From Paramyrothecium sp. XJ0827 (lineage: Eukaryota > Ascomycota > Sordariomycetes > Hypocreales > Stachybotryaceae): a stretch of DNA of 64,000 nt. The stretch is from assembly GCA_020881915.1 (NCBI GenBank), contig JAJFPB010000004.1, positions 2,790,001 to 2,854,000 on the forward strand, given 5' to 3'. The position numbers and the translations under genes are program-made. Under the pieces are notes generated by a model. It saw nothing but the letters and a program-made list of their open reading frames with translations, searched no databases and had not been told where the DNA came from. Positions within the stretch are counted from its first letter, which is position 1, and each line of letters opens with the position of its first letter. Shown here piece after piece: positions 24,201 to 36,490 of the stretch.

Positions 24201-24529
24201 CGGAGTCGCTCACGAATGGAGGTTTTATTCTTGGAAGGTTTCTGGGTTGCGCGCTGATTGGACGTATCTGTAGAATATGCGGCCGAGGCGGTGGTTTCGC
24301 CTGGACGTGCTGGGTTGAGGTTGCGCAGTGGCTACTGACGAGTTAGCTGGGTTGTGTCCTGGATGCAATCCTACCGAATAAGACTGACTCTGCTGGGTGC
24401 CCAGCTCCCGTTTCTGAGGGCCACCCGGGAAACTGGCCATGAGGAAAGCAGGGCTCTTCCACCGGCACGATGCTGGACCAGGCACCGCCAGCATATATAG
24501 GAACGAGACAGACTGGATAACATGGTCAT
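21221..24529 (-). CDS. cyt-4: Mitochondrial RNase II-family 3'-5' exoribonuclease (CYT-4/DSS1/MSU1)
   Basis: Exonuclease of the mitochondrial RNA degradosome, required for RNA turnover and intron processing. Three exons: 24529-24389, 24331-23964 and 23909-21221, giving 1065 aa. The first exon supplies a typical presequence (MTMLSSLSRSYICWRCLVQH). The second join restores ..GDLVELKQPGSRMAIL... The RNB domain is recognised from FCIDAPTTVVIDDGVSLE (residues 540-557) and KATSPLRRFSDLIVHWQI, the arginine-rich RNB signature; the C-terminus (DVSVGDEFEVELADINVRSR) looks like an S1/OB-type end. The active-site strand keeps D542, D550 and D551, but position 548, aspartate in bacterial RNase II, is valine. 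First-exon splice sites are chosen by frame and presequence quality and are the least certain part. Confidence 0.9.
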
Positions 24530-26886
24530 TTGCAGCAGCAATGGCCATGCGAGTCGTCACGCTGAAAAATTGTACCCACGCGTTCTCGAAGGGTTCTAGA
24601 GGCACATGTGGTTCGCGCTATCACGTGGTCGCGAAACCATTCATTAAGTGGCCGACTATACCTCAGCTCAAGTACCTTTTGCGTGGTGTACCTATGCAAC
24701 GGTACTTCGACGTCATTTTAGGGGAGAGCTTGCACTGCCTCAGCACTTGACAACGATACCGGTACATACCGCCTGGCGACTTGGGCGAGCTAACAACAGC
24801 CTCGATTGAAACGCTCCTCCATGCGCCAAAATCAATGTTGAATCCTAGAACCAGCTTTTTTTTCTCCCTTCTTCTCCTTGATATTTCACCTACAATATTC
24901 TTGCTACCTCAAGGTATACCTTATGCAAGGCAATGCCAGGACGCAGGCTGAGTACCTCCCACACGGTACTTTAGATGAAAAGAAAATGGACCAGTTGATT
25001 GCACAAAATGAACGTTGCCGGGAAGGAGCTCTTATGCAGCGCGCCTTCAAGGAGGTGAGGTAAAGTAAGGTTAGGTACCTTAGGCAACGAGGCGTTGTAA
25101 AACCAAGGCACGCAATCTCTCCTCGTCCATGATTCGCCTCTTTGTGGTCCTTCACTCTCGAAACCGAGCCGAGCCGATGCACGTCAAGGGTTCTCCTAAA
25201 GGGTCTTTGGTAACCCTCAGTCAACCAGAAAGAGTAGAAAATCCCTTGCCCTGGCTGTGGCAACGGCAGCAATGCAAGCCCTCTAATCAGAGGCTTGAAA
25301 TTATCCGACGATGACGACGCTCAAGGGCTATGATGGTAATTTCACCAAGTACCGAGCAGCCACAGGGTGCAACAGTCACTGCTTCGCGGCGTGCTGCTAA
25401 GTTAAGAAGTCATCACTAATGGCACAGTTTACTCTCCCACCTAGAGAGCCTGTCCAAGACTGGTCGACCAGCTTCAGAACACGCACACTGGACCCCTTTT
25501 CACTAATAAGTCTCGACTGCTGCTCGTTCCTTTAAGCGTTCCTTGTCGACAGCGGTCGGAGGTGAACCGCGCAAAATCGCTCCTTGTTGTCGTTCGCCCA
25601 AAAACTGAATTAGAAATGCCGATCGCCAGGAGGCTAAGAGCGCCACCGGCCACGACGGGGAGATTGCCTCAAAGACTTGGACACGACGCCCAATATGGAC
25701 GGGCCAATGGAGTGGCCGAAATGAGATGAGAGTCGCTCAGGTTTCGGGGTTGGCTGTGGGGAAGCGCCGGGCCTCCCAACATGGGGCGGCAATACGAGGA
25801 CACATGAATTTGTACAGCAACACTCGTCAGGGCCTTGGACGTTGGCTAGAATCACTTGCCAGGATCAGAGTGGAGACGTCAAATGCAGGAACAATCTCAC
25901 GGCCCACCACCAAGGCGCCCGAAAGGGGCGATGGATGTGCACTGGCCAGCCGCCATCTTGTTTGGCGTTGGCTTACTGTCTCTTCCCCCAGTTGTGACAG
26001 AAAAATCCCTTCTGCGACTGAGTCTGGATGATGAGAAACATTATTCAGCCACTCACCACGTCTCCTCTCTAGCTCTGGGACTTGGTATATCTTATGCATG
26101 GCTCAAATTTGAGAGACTGGCCACTATCTTGAGCCCAGCAGCACTGCTTGTCGTGTCTGGCCTCGCATGAACACACAACGTCGGCGAGTCGCCGGCTAGA
26201 GTACCTCACCTCGACAAGTTATTTTGTATCCTACTCATTTACTAATATCGGCTAAAGAAGGCCAAGTTTGACACGCACAGGCCATGGTTGCCAGTCATTT
26301 ACTTGACCTCTGCGCCTAGCATTGCCTTCGTGTGCCCTGAGCCATCCGACCGCCTTCCCAGCATCGCCGCCCAGCCTCCACCCCCTTTCAAGACACACAG
26401 CCGATGGAGATTAAACTCGTTAGCCCACTCCACTCCCCTATCCTGCCAAATGCATGAGCGGCTCGCACCCAACACCAGTCCAGCCCTGAAGTCGGTGATC
26501 ACGGTGGCCCACCCCCTACTACCTATGTCCTCTTGGCTCTCTGGTACCTCATCTCGGAGCCAGGGGTACGCTGCCAACCAAGTACTTCCCAGTCATGGAT
26601 GACGGATGAACCCCCGGCCACAGCCATCAACTAAGCCTGGATCCTGGTCCATCCCATGGCTGTTCATGTATCCTTGGCACCATAATAATAACATCCCCAT
26701 ATCCCTCATTGGGCTGGCCCGATCCTCCTTCCCTCTCTTCCTCCTCTCTCCCATCATCGAGAACCGCCGATGTCGAGATCATAAGAAAGCACTGTCAACT
26801 CCCAGGCTTTCGTCCTTTCGTTAACAAACAACATCCTACATACCGCTTCATTCGCTCAGCGGGCATTCTTTTTTTCCTAATCCATA
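24530..26886. other. Intergenic region, divergent promoters of CYT-4 and btgE
   Basis: About 2.4 kb with no convincing gene. A 104-aa frame at 25856-26170 has a hydrophobic stretch but no homology I recognise. TACCTT/AAGGTA motifs cluster at 24655-24720, 24905-24930 and 25045-25085. The last 200 bases before btgE are CT-rich. Confidence 0.55.
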
Positions 26887-28640
26887 ATGAAGGGAGGATA
26901 TATCGCCGCAATTGCGGCCATGGCTGGTGGTGCTAGTGCCCACGCCCATCGTCGTGCTCACGAGGCCCTCTTCAGGCGCGGCGCTCACCAGGAAGGTGTC
27001 TGTGTTCCCAGCTGCACCACCATCTACACTACCATCACTGGCGAGGCCACCCGTAAGTCTTCCGCTGTCAAGAACGTCGCATGTCGTATGAGTTCGCACT
27101 TACACTAGTACCAGTGGTCCCCAACACGCCTACTCCCAAGCCCACCACCTCTGCCGCGCCAACAACCTCTGCCGCACCCACCACCACTGAGGTCCCCGAG
27201 GTTCCTTTGCCGACTCCGATCCACAACTCGTGCCCTACGCCTGGCACTTACACCTTCCCTGCCACCACTGTCACCGTCAGCGAGACCACGACCGTCTGCG
27301 TCCCCGAGACCACCAAGGTTCCCTCTGGCACCCACACCGTCGGCGGTGTCACCACGGTCGTTGTGACTGCCACTACCGTCACCTGCCCCGTCGCCACCGT
27401 CATCACCAGCGGAAGCGTAACCACCAGCACCGTCGTCAACACGGAGTACGTCTGCCCCTCGGCTGGCACCTACACCATTGGTCCCATTACCACCACCGTG
27501 ACTGAGGAGACTGACGTCGTCTACCCCGTCCCCACCTCGTACCTTCCCGGCACCTACACTGCTCCCGAGAAGGTTGTCACTGTCACCGAGACCGACTACG
27601 TTTACGTTTGCCCCTTCACCAGCTCTGGCATTCCTGCTCCCACCGCCGCTCCTCAGCCCGCTCCTCCTGCTCCCAAGCCCGAGGCTCCCAAACCCGAGGC
27701 TCCTAAGCCCGAGGCGCCCAAGCCTGAGGGTCCCAAGTACCAGCCTCCCCAGGAGGCTCCTAAGCCTAAGCCTACCGAGAAGGCCCCCGCTCCCCCCAAG
27801 GAGCAGCCCGAGGCGCCCAAGGGCGGTCCCCTCCGTGGCACCAACGATCACTATGGTATCACCTACACACCCTACGAGGCGTCCACCGGTAACTGCAAGG
27901 GCGCCGATGCTGTCGATGCCGACATCAAGGCCCTGAAGGACGCCGGCTTCTCTGTTATCCGCATCTACTCCACCGACTGCGACACTCTCGAGTCTGTCGG
28001 ACCTGCCGCTGAGAAGTACAACATCGATCTGATTGTCGGCGTCTTCGTCAAGGCCAGCGGCTGCAGCTATGATGTTCCCGAAGTCAAGGAGCAGGTGGAC
28101 TCTCTCGCTGCTTGGGCCAAGTGGGACCGCGTCAAGCTCTTTGTCGTTGGAAATGAGGCTATCATGAACAACTTCTGCTCCCCTCAACAGCTTGCCAGCC
28201 TCATCACTGTTGTCAAGTCCAAGTGCTCCGGCTACAAGGGCCCTTACACCATTGCTGAGACTCTCAACATCTGGCAGCGTACCGATGTCTCCTCCGCCAT
28301 CTGCGGCGTCGTCGACGTCACCGGTGCCAACATCCACCCCTACTTCAACGGCCAGGTCACCCCCGAGACTGCTGGTGACTTCGTTAAGGGTCAGCTTGAC
28401 CTGCTCGGTGACATCTGCAAGGGTAACGATGTCATCAACCTGGAGTGCGGTTGGCCCACTCGCGGTGTCTGCAACGGCAGCGCCTGCCCCGGTGAGAGCG
28501 AGCAGGCTGCCGCCATCAAGTCCATCCGTGAGAAGTGCGGTGACAAGACTGTTTTCTTCTCCGTCGAGGATGACATGTGGAAGGAGCCCGGCGCTTGCCA
28601 GTGCGAACAGAGCTGGGGCTGCAAGTCTGTCTTCGCGTAA
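26887..28640 (+). CDS. btgE: Cell-wall GH17 beta-1,3-glucanase/glucosidase, BtgE-like
   Basis: Secreted, wall-associated glycoside hydrolase family 17 enzyme acting on beta-1,3-glucan. Two exons, 26887-27052 and 27115-28640 (62-nt intron), give 563 aa. The signal peptide MKGGYIAAIAAMAGGASAHA is followed by dibasic sites (RR, FRR) suited to Kex2. Residues about 55-235 are a Thr/Val/Pro-rich region containing at least three diverged modules starting CP..GTYT, then a PKPEA repeat and a Pro/Lys linker. The GH17 domain starts near GITYTPYEAS. The acid/base is E403 in VVGNEAIMN and the nucleophile is E499 in NLECGWP. Many cysteines lie in the C-terminal domain. There is no GPI signal; the protein ends CKSVFA. 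Codon use is strongly C-biased, implying high expression. A hairpin lies 190 bp after the stop. Confidence 0.93.
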
Positions 28641-30808
28641 GCGAACCATGCTTGCATCCTGTGATATGCGCTCAGCAGCAATCCTCTTCCACAGTGACGA
28701 TACGGAAGGGGGATTGCCGAAAGTTATAGAGACAATCGTTGCAAACCTCGCCCGGGCGGGTCAGTTCCTCCAACCTTAGCCATCCTTACACACTACGACG
28801 TCACGGCAACGAGTACCATGCACATAGAGGAGCAAACGATTCTTTTTCGTTTGCTCAGGCTAAAGGAGGCAGGCGGCAACAACCCGAACTGACCTAATCT
28901 CGAGCTTGGAACACGATCTGCGCAGTTTTCTTAACGTCTTGTCAATTTTTCTTGGTTATCGGCCCCGTGTCCTGAGCCATAGGCCCGGAGGTTTTTTTGC
29001 ATTCAGAGCGGTTCCCGGATTGTCAATTAGCATCTTTTATCATTCATATGCTGTACTTATAACTGTCTATATGAGACCGAGCCGAGTCGCTAGGATATAT
29101 ACTTCGTCATCACAACCCATGTCGATCTTCTCGTGAGCCTTGATGACCACTTCTCACCAGTGACTTTTTGCATGTTGCTCGAGGCGGACGCTCCTTTGGG
29201 CCGCCTGAATGAAGTGTAGCCGGGAGATAGCGTATCATACTATCGCGACCCTCTTCCTCAAAACTGCCTAGCTGGTTGTCGACGAGCTAGATATGAAACA
29301 CGGCCATGGTTTCCCTCTTCGTCAACAAGCAAGGGGTCCCGGGGAACGAATGCCCACCAGACACGCGGCTGGGGGAGGCAAGGGGACCCTGGCGCAGCGA
29401 CCGAGGGAAGGGGTCGATAGGGAAGAAAGGAACAACAAGCCTTTTAATTTATCATGAAGGACCCAACTTCCGTACCCTTGCCCAGCCAAGGCTGACTTTA
29501 AGTTAGACGCTCCGCGAAGGGTTCCACTCTCCAATATCCCATCTTGGCGGACAAAATCTCGGAAACCGTGCAGGACCCCTGATGAGCCCTGTGTGCTTCT
29601 GGACTCGAAATGTGCCGATGTGTGGAGGTTATCCCAACAACGAGTTTTCCCGTCCCGTCTCCTGGTTGAGGAGGAACAATCTACGGATTCGCATGGGACG
29701 AACAGTTCATCAGCGCACCCGTGAGCCCCTTTCCCACGTTCGGAGCGAACACGCGGGAAGTGTTTCGTGTCCCCCACGCGAGGGATGGGAGGGCGGGGGG
29801 CCGGACGAGGGAGGAAGGGGGAAAAAGAGAAAAAAAGAAAAGAAGAACTAGAAAAAAACGGTTCAGGAAACGGCAGACCGGGCTGGGTGTTTCGGAACGC
29901 AGCCGTGCCTCGAGACATGAGCTTAGAGACAAGGCGAGACGTAATGTGACGTGACATGTCTGGGTTTCTGCCTTGGCAGGTGAGCAAAACGCCAGAACAC
30001 GGGAAGAGCTTCGAACGACGTGGCAAAAGTTGATAGTTAATCTTATTTGATTTGGTTCTATTTCCAGAAAGTGAGTCAAGTCAACTCTACTCACCGCCCC
30101 AAATCAGGTGGTGTGTGGAGGAGCAGACAAAACTCCCAAGGTAGGTATTTCAAGACGATTGCTGTTATGATGCTCATGACCATTTATTTCCATGTTTCCC
30201 TTTGTCGCTCGTCTCCATGCAGGGGGCGAGAGAAAAAAGGGCCTGAACTTTGCCGTTGTTGATTCCTACTCAAGCCCATGCTATTGCTGATATCTTATGT
30301 ATGCAAGACCATCGTGACCAGTGCGCAGTCCAAACCAAGGATGATATGCTCCCATTGTATATGTGCACTCCTGGCAACTGTTGAAGGAAAAATGCCATTA
30401 TGCAAAAAGGTGAAATCACATGGCCGATACCTAATGTGCTGATCCTTTCCTCGCCAGCGGGCAAAGGGTGTTCGAGCAAAAAAAGAAAAGAAGAAAGAAA
30501 TGAAATTCGTCTCTCTACAGATCATAATCGTTCAGTTTGAGTGACAAAATCAAATACATCCGGCATAAGTGTTTCATATCGCTAAACATGAGAAAGGTTT
30601 GAACACGAAATATGCAATCCAGAAGCTATGCATGCAGCTTGTTCTTGAGAGCAAAAAGTAAAGTGTGTCAATTCCAAGGAGGGCACGGCATGACAATGGC
30701 ACACCTATAATGCCATTCGCTTCCACCAGGGTAACAGGCCGTTTGTGATATTCTTCGTTGAACGCCAAGCGCTCCGAGTTGGGAATCCCTTCTGTGGAGA
30801 ATGTCATC
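28641..30808. other. Intergenic region between convergent btgE and the WD40 gene
   Basis: About 2.2 kb. It includes the btgE 3' hairpin (28830-28856) and a G-rich block at 29782-29820 followed by an A-rich run. A 234-aa minus-strand frame (29322-30026) is low complexity and lacks family features. No RNA gene seen. Confidence 0.6.
28830..28856 (+). other. Perfect 10-bp stem hairpin downstream of btgE
   Basis: Arms gagcaaacga (28830-28839) and tcgtttgctc (28847-28856) are exact reverse complements around the 7-nt loop ttctttt. It starts 189 bp after the btgE stop codon, so it probably lies in the 3' UTR. A role in mRNA stability or 3'-end formation is inference. Confidence 0.6.
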
Positions 30809-33187
30809 CTAGAAAAGCTGCAGTCCTTCCACAACGGCTGGAAAGCGTTTCGGAAAGGCACGTCGCATTCGTAGAGGTGCCAGGGTTCGATCGCGAGACC
30901 ACGTATTCTCCAGCGCCGGCTCTGGGCGATGACCAACCCGCTCGAACTCCAGGAGCCCGCCTCGATTGGGATCACAGCAAAGGATGTTTAGATCCTGGCT
31001 TTCATTGGTGAAAGCAATACCAGCAATTTCTCCAAAAATGTCCACGGTCTGCTTGGTGCGGTAGGACTGGGCATCAATGATACTGACAAAGTCCGCCTCC
31101 TCAGCAGCTACGAGGACATTCCTACCACTGCCAACAGGCGAGAATCGAAGGTTTCGAACACTTGCCATATCAGTTCGAATAGTATGCAGTGGAGTGCTAG
31201 CACCGCTCGAGTTGCACCATCGGCGAGCGTCCCAGATCTTGACTCCCCTATCTTGGAAGGCAGTTGCAACTGTTCGCCCGTCATCTGACCAATCACAAGC
31301 GAAGCCGTAGTCTAGATGGCCTTTGAGCTGCTGCAGGACTTCACCTGTGTCCGCATTCGTGATCAGGGCGTTGGAGTAATCTCCAACTATGACTCTTAGC
31401 CTTCGATCCGGTGACATCGCCGTGCAGTTGGGCGCGAACGGATATTCTGTCTTCGAGATGTAGCTCTCCGTCTGGATATCCATGAGGCGGAACACGTGGT
31501 CGTTGCTGGCGACAGCAGCGATAGGGCCCGAGCCAGTCCGAGGCAGCTGAATCTTCAAGTGATTTGTGATGCCATTATAGCCACCAAGTTGCCCGTCAGA
31601 GAACGTCTGGCTATTCTCTGCTTGCAGTGACTGGAGAACGTAATCACCGTTAAAGGTACCCGCCATCAGAACCCCATGGTTTGCATCGAGTGCCGTTATG
31701 GCGCTCCCCACTCCAGGAAACCTTCGCATATTGAGTGCAAGTTCCGTCTTATTGGTCGCGGAATTCATGCACATGAGGCCTCTGGGGCTGGCATAATAAG
31801 CCTTGCTTGCAGAAGGACAAGCAAGCACGTTCCTCAATTGAAAGTGTGCTATGCTCACGTCTTGACGAATATTCATTTTCTTGAACCGGAAGAAGCTTTC
31901 CCTCGGAGAGATGAACTCGTGGTCTTCATGCAGCTGGGTTCAAGTATCAGTAACGATGGCACGGACGCCGTCTTCGCATGGCCTAATACTTACACGTAGC
32001 TTGTCGGCATCCTGGCAATTGACATGATTGTGGTACGTCACGCGTCGCCTTGCACGAGCATCGCGGCGACTGGTCCCCATCGCCTTCCAGTCTAAACCTT
32101 GAAAGTCAAGATCGTCTCCGTTGAGGTCAGCGTACGTGACTTGGACTGGTGGTGCTTCCGTTTGTCGCAGCACGGATCTTATGTCCGGCGGGTTGGTCCT
32201 CGTAGCGGAGCCATGGACGCGAAGGCGTGCCCAATCGTACAAGAAGTCAATAAGAGCAAAGTTGTTCGAACCTATCACGAAAGGATTTGGATTGCTCAGC
32301 AAGACTGGATGCATATTACCAGCGGCATCAACCATTTGCAGAAACGTTGGGTGCTGAGGAAGGTCGTCAGGCGGTTGCAGCAGAGCATGATTGAGCGGAT
32401 CCGGGCTGGGGACGGAGAGTTCTGGGGCATCAACGGAATGCTCAGCTTCATCTTCCGAAATCTCAAGGGTTGCATTGGGCGTATGCGCTTGAGATATCAA
32501 GTCATCAAGATACGAATCAATTGTGTCCATGGCCGAATTGGCATCATCCTCGTCGCCTCGCTCGGCGACGAGATCGTCCAATTCAGGGTCGAGCATGGCT
32601 GCAACAGCCTCGTCCGTGGTGCTCATGCCATGTAGAGGAACCCCCCCATCACTGTCGTCCATATCCAAATCATGTTCATCTTGGACGAGGTATGGGTGGC
32701 CTTGCCCGTGCGCTCCACCGTCGTGGTAGTCGTACTGCGACTCAGAGTTGTTGGAGGCAGGTGGATTTGACATTAGCAAGGTAGCGCCGTGGGCGCTGGT
32801 ATCATTACCCCCGCGCGAGTCGTTCTGGACGTTCGTAACGTCTCGGCCCTCAATCTCGGCCGCGCCGACCGCCGTGTAGAGTGCTGCCAGTTCCAGGTCA
32901 ACGCCCTCGGTATCCTCAGGCTTGGCGGAATCGTCGACGTTTTGGTGGTCCAAGTAGCGCACAGATGCTAGGATGTTGCAGCAGTCGTCGAGGAGAAGAG
33001 AACTCGCCTCCTCGCGAAGACGATCCGCTAGGGGAGGCACAGGGCGCATCGCTGGGGTGCCGCAGGCTTTTGTCGAACGGCAAGGCCGGGGCTTCGGATG
33101 CCGGTCGAATGCTGTGTGGACCGCTGATTCCTTTTGCTGAATCCAAGAGGTCGGGCTACAGGACTCGACATGTGGCAATTGGCGCAC
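30809..33187 (-). CDS. Conserved WD40-repeat protein of unknown function (S. pombe SPBC2A9.03-like)
   Basis: Two exons, 33187-31994 and 31933-30809, with a 60-nt phase-0 intron (..DADKLR|LHEDHEF..), give 772 aa. The N-terminal half is acidic and presumably disordered, with several DDE-rich tracts. A conserved block, DLNGDDLDFQGLDWKAMGTS, spans the region before the intron and continues into RRRVTYHNHVNCQD. It is followed by FFRFKKMNIRQDVSIAHFQLRN, and then a WD40 domain with clear blades such as LKGHLDYGFACDWSDDGRTVATAFQDRGVKIWD. The same block order occurs in an uncharacterised fission-yeast WD protein, from memory. No biochemical role is known to me. The first in-frame ATG (33187) is used; Met47 (33049) is a plausible alternative because residues 1-46 look unconserved. 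Confidence 0.88.
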
Positions 33188-34971
33188 GATTGGTGACTAC
33201 AGAGCTAGCGGAGTGTTGAGCAAGCATGTATGTTTTCTTTTGCGTCCCAAAGTGCGCCAATATGGTGAAGTGGTGGCTTGGGACCGATGAGACCTTTTCT
33301 TGCTTCTGTGGGATAAGCGAGGCAAGATGTGCGTTCCCCCCAAGGGCAAATTCCCCAACACCGCCTTTCAGTCGGGATGGGCAACGGCTCGGATCGAGAA
33401 TTAGGATCGAGGAGTTGAATGTGGCTGTTAAGACCACGCCAGACTTAGAGGGGGTGGGATTTGGGCTAGGCGGTGGGCGGTGGGCGGTGGCGGCGACGTA
33501 GGCGCAGGCGCGTACGTGCAGTTGCGTCGAGCTGCGTTCCTCTGCGTGTATTGCTGGCGAATGAGCAGGACAATGCGTCAATGGTGCTTCGGCGAGGATG
33601 GAACGTGGGGATGTTGGTGATTGATAAAGGCAATGGTGGGTAGGTGGTTGCTTGACTGCTGGCCCTACCTCACATTAAGGTACCTCGGGAGTTAAACCGC
33701 AAGTGGTCTTTTGTCGACGTTCCCCCGGACGATCCCCCGACAGCCTGCAAGTACGCTAGGGACGCCCTGGTCATACCCGAACTAATGAGGCACGGTAAGG
33801 TAAGGTGAGGTAGCTTAGCGGCGTAAGACAAAGCCCGGCGGACGCTCCCTTGCGGCCCTCGACGCTCTCCCCGGAAGAGGCACGCGGCGTATTAAGTACC
33901 CGCCGACGAAGCTCTATCCTTCAGCCGCTGCACGAGCAGTCAGGTAGAGAGAGGGAGGGGTGGGCGTGGCTCTCCTGGCGATAGTGGATCGAAATGGACA
34001 GTCCATTCGTGTGCTTGTAGGCTGGGCCTATTTGAGTCGACGCTGCTGGGACCCTTGTCGGGAGAATAGGCATATTAGCCGTAACAGGATGCTGCAGAAA
34101 GGGTGTGGGCAGGGGGGAGAAGATCTTCTCGACCATTCCTCATCAAAGAGCCCGTCTCCGCGGTGAGGTGAGCGTTGCTTTGCAACCCTCCCATGTCCAC
34201 GGATGGGGGGAGCGCTATTGCTTGTTACACAGAATGGGAAACGAATCCCGCCAGCTGACCTGAGTACAGCCTTGTTCCAGACAAAGGGTTGGGTTGATCG
34301 AGATCGCCGGGGGTGATGTATGTGTTTGTGAGTGTGATGTAGAATAGTAAGCTCAGTCAGTCCCAAGAAAGAGAGTCGGCGGTTCTCTTTTTTTCCTCAC
34401 ATCTACTAATAGCCCGACTTGACAGGTGAGGTAGGTGCCAGACCCTAGACCCTGCCTCCGTCGCAATTGTCGAAAAGTGACATGTGAATATGTGCTGTCA
34501 TCATTGTTGCTGTCTTTCGTCAAATATCAACAACAACGACGACAACTTCATCATCGTGGCCATCAGCCTCCGTGTCCAGAAGCGTTCCAAGCGGGCATAG
34601 TCCTCCTACTGACCCGCCAGAGACACATGAATTGAGAAGAGTCAAAAGTACCCCCGAACGCATACAATGCCTGCCTGTCTGCCCGTCCGCCTGCCCGCCC
34701 ACGCGTGCCTCTCTCTCTGCCCTTGAGGCAATCGTCCTTTTCCCATAGTTCATCTACACGCAAGCGAGAATAATTCCTTTTTCTGCCGCCCACAGGATGC
34801 ATCGGCGTCACCGGATAGTTGGTTCGTCATGCCATGCTATACCCTTTCCTCTCGCCGTTCTTTTCCTTTTTGTGACAGATGGCCTACAGGTCCCTCCTTT
34901 GAACGAGGTGTGTTTGGCACCCCCACACTCACGGTCCGAAGCCCACGATAGGACTTTCGTCTTGGATACTC

Positions 34972-34992
34972 ATCCACGCATTATGCGTGGAT
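34972..34992. repeat. 9-bp perfect inverted repeat
   Basis: atccacgca (34972-34980) and tgcgtggat (34984-34992) are exact reverse complements separated by 3 nt. It lies 28 bp upstream of the (AG)18 tract. Confidence 0.7.
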
Positions 34993-35018
34993 CCCCGTCG
35001 TGACACACTCGCACACAC

Positions 35019-35020
<2 letters not shown>

Positions 35021-35056
<36 letters not shown>
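35021..35056. repeat. (AG)18 dinucleotide microsatellite
   Basis: Thirty-six uninterrupted bases of alternating A and G, directly readable. It lies in a gene-free spacer. Confidence 0.97.
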
Positions 35057-35057
<1 letters not shown>

Positions 35058-36490
35058 AAGGCAAAGTACACCATGGTCATGCAGGCATGAACCCTTACGG
35101 ATGCACGTCCGGGGAGTCGTGGCAAATGAGGACAAAAGTAACAGCAGGGGCATTGCCGGATGCCACTCGTCTCCTGCACGCCAAAACATAGTGTTGGTGG
35201 CACAACCGGAGACGCAAGTCGGATCAAATCAGACGAGGCTCTGAATTGTGTTGGACCGGCCCCTGGCCATCGCCCGGACGTCATCCGACGCGCCCCAGCT
35301 CTCGTGCTGTCTCATTCTGGCCATGGCGCCATACCAACTTGGCGGTATGCGACGTTCTCGAGCCTTGCCTTGTTTCTGCTCCGCGCAGTCACCCACTTTC
35401 TCGGGTTCAAGGAGGGGGAGAACGCAGATTTGACAAAATCCCCATATCGGACTTGTCAACTTACGCAGCCATGGAGACATGACAACGGTGTGCGCCTGGA
35501 TCATTTGGTGCCTTCCAGCACCCCGAACGTACCAACAAGATGGCCATGGTCTCCTCCTTCCTCCCTGTGCCCTCGGTCAAGACTATGTTCCTCACCCCTG
35601 TCCTCCTGTCCGGGAGCCAAAGAAGAAAATATGATACATCGCACCATGGGGGTTCCTATCATTTGCTTATGTCAATTCGGATAAGGGCTGGGGCGCTATC
35701 CAACGAAACGGGCTGCATGCATCCGCCGATACTGTCTTCCTCTCCGTCTTCGTCCCTCCATCCCTCCCCTCGCCCCCACTCTGCATCTCGTCAGTCCGTC
35801 CTTTTCCTGAAGTGGTAGTTCCATGGTCCTATCGTGCCGCTCCCGTTCCCGCGAACCGGGCCTCTACCCGCTGCCTAGCCTCAGGGTTTCTTGACCGTCC
35901 CACGCCCCCTGCCCCCCCTGTCCCATGGTCCATCATGGCAAATCCCTGGATTTTTGGTCATCTGGCACCCTCGAAGCCCAGGGAAAGCAACTGTCTGCAT
36001 CCGGTCCACGCTGTGTACTGACTTATGCACTGCAACGACCTGAAGCAGCTAACCGTATTCGTTACTCTGCTCAACTAGATTATATGATACTTTCCTTTTC
36101 TGTCACTTATCACCTGAAGACCATGGATCATTATCTGTCCTGTTTCGATACTTGCCTCGTCAGCTATCGGTCAGCCAGTTCCTTGAAGCTCACCGGTCAT
36201 CTACTTCCTGGTTGTCATACAGTCAGACCACATGTGTAATTTCAAGAGCCTGACGCACCGCATATGCATGCTGATGCTCTGAGCTTGAGATGCGTTCGGC
36301 TTTGTTGTTCAGGACAAGCGGATACTCTCACGGCATGAAACAGAGGGAGAGGAATGTGTCCTCGACTACAGTCATTTCAAAACAAGGCTTTCCACCCGCT
36401 CGCCTCTACCCTTTCTACCATGTCAACTCTCGTTTTTGGCTTCCACTACATTTCCCAGCCAACATTCTCGTGATATTCATCAATTGACCT

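Larger units (their letters stand above)
33188..36490. other. Intergenic region between the WD40 gene and THS1
   Basis: About 3.3 kb without a recognisable gene on either strand. It contains an inverted repeat at 34972-34992, an (AG)18 microsatellite at 35021-35056 and AAGGTA/GGTGAGGTA motifs at 33675-33815 and 34425-34440. The other short frames look random. Confidence 0.6.

Noticed and set aside
25856..26170. 104-aa plus-strand frame with a hydrophobic C-terminal half
   Set aside because: Could mimic a small membrane protein, but there is no signal, family motif or leader; kept as unannotated.
27105..28649. 514-aa open frame antisense to btgE
   Set aside because: Mirror of the strongly C-biased btgE coding strand; composed of Gly/Leu/Val/Asp repeats with no domain. 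The GH17 catalytic motifs are on the plus strand.
29322..30026. 234-aa minus-strand frame between btgE and the WD40 gene
   Set aside because: Translates G-rich and A-rich low-complexity DNA (runs of Ser, Phe and Pro) and shows no conserved block.
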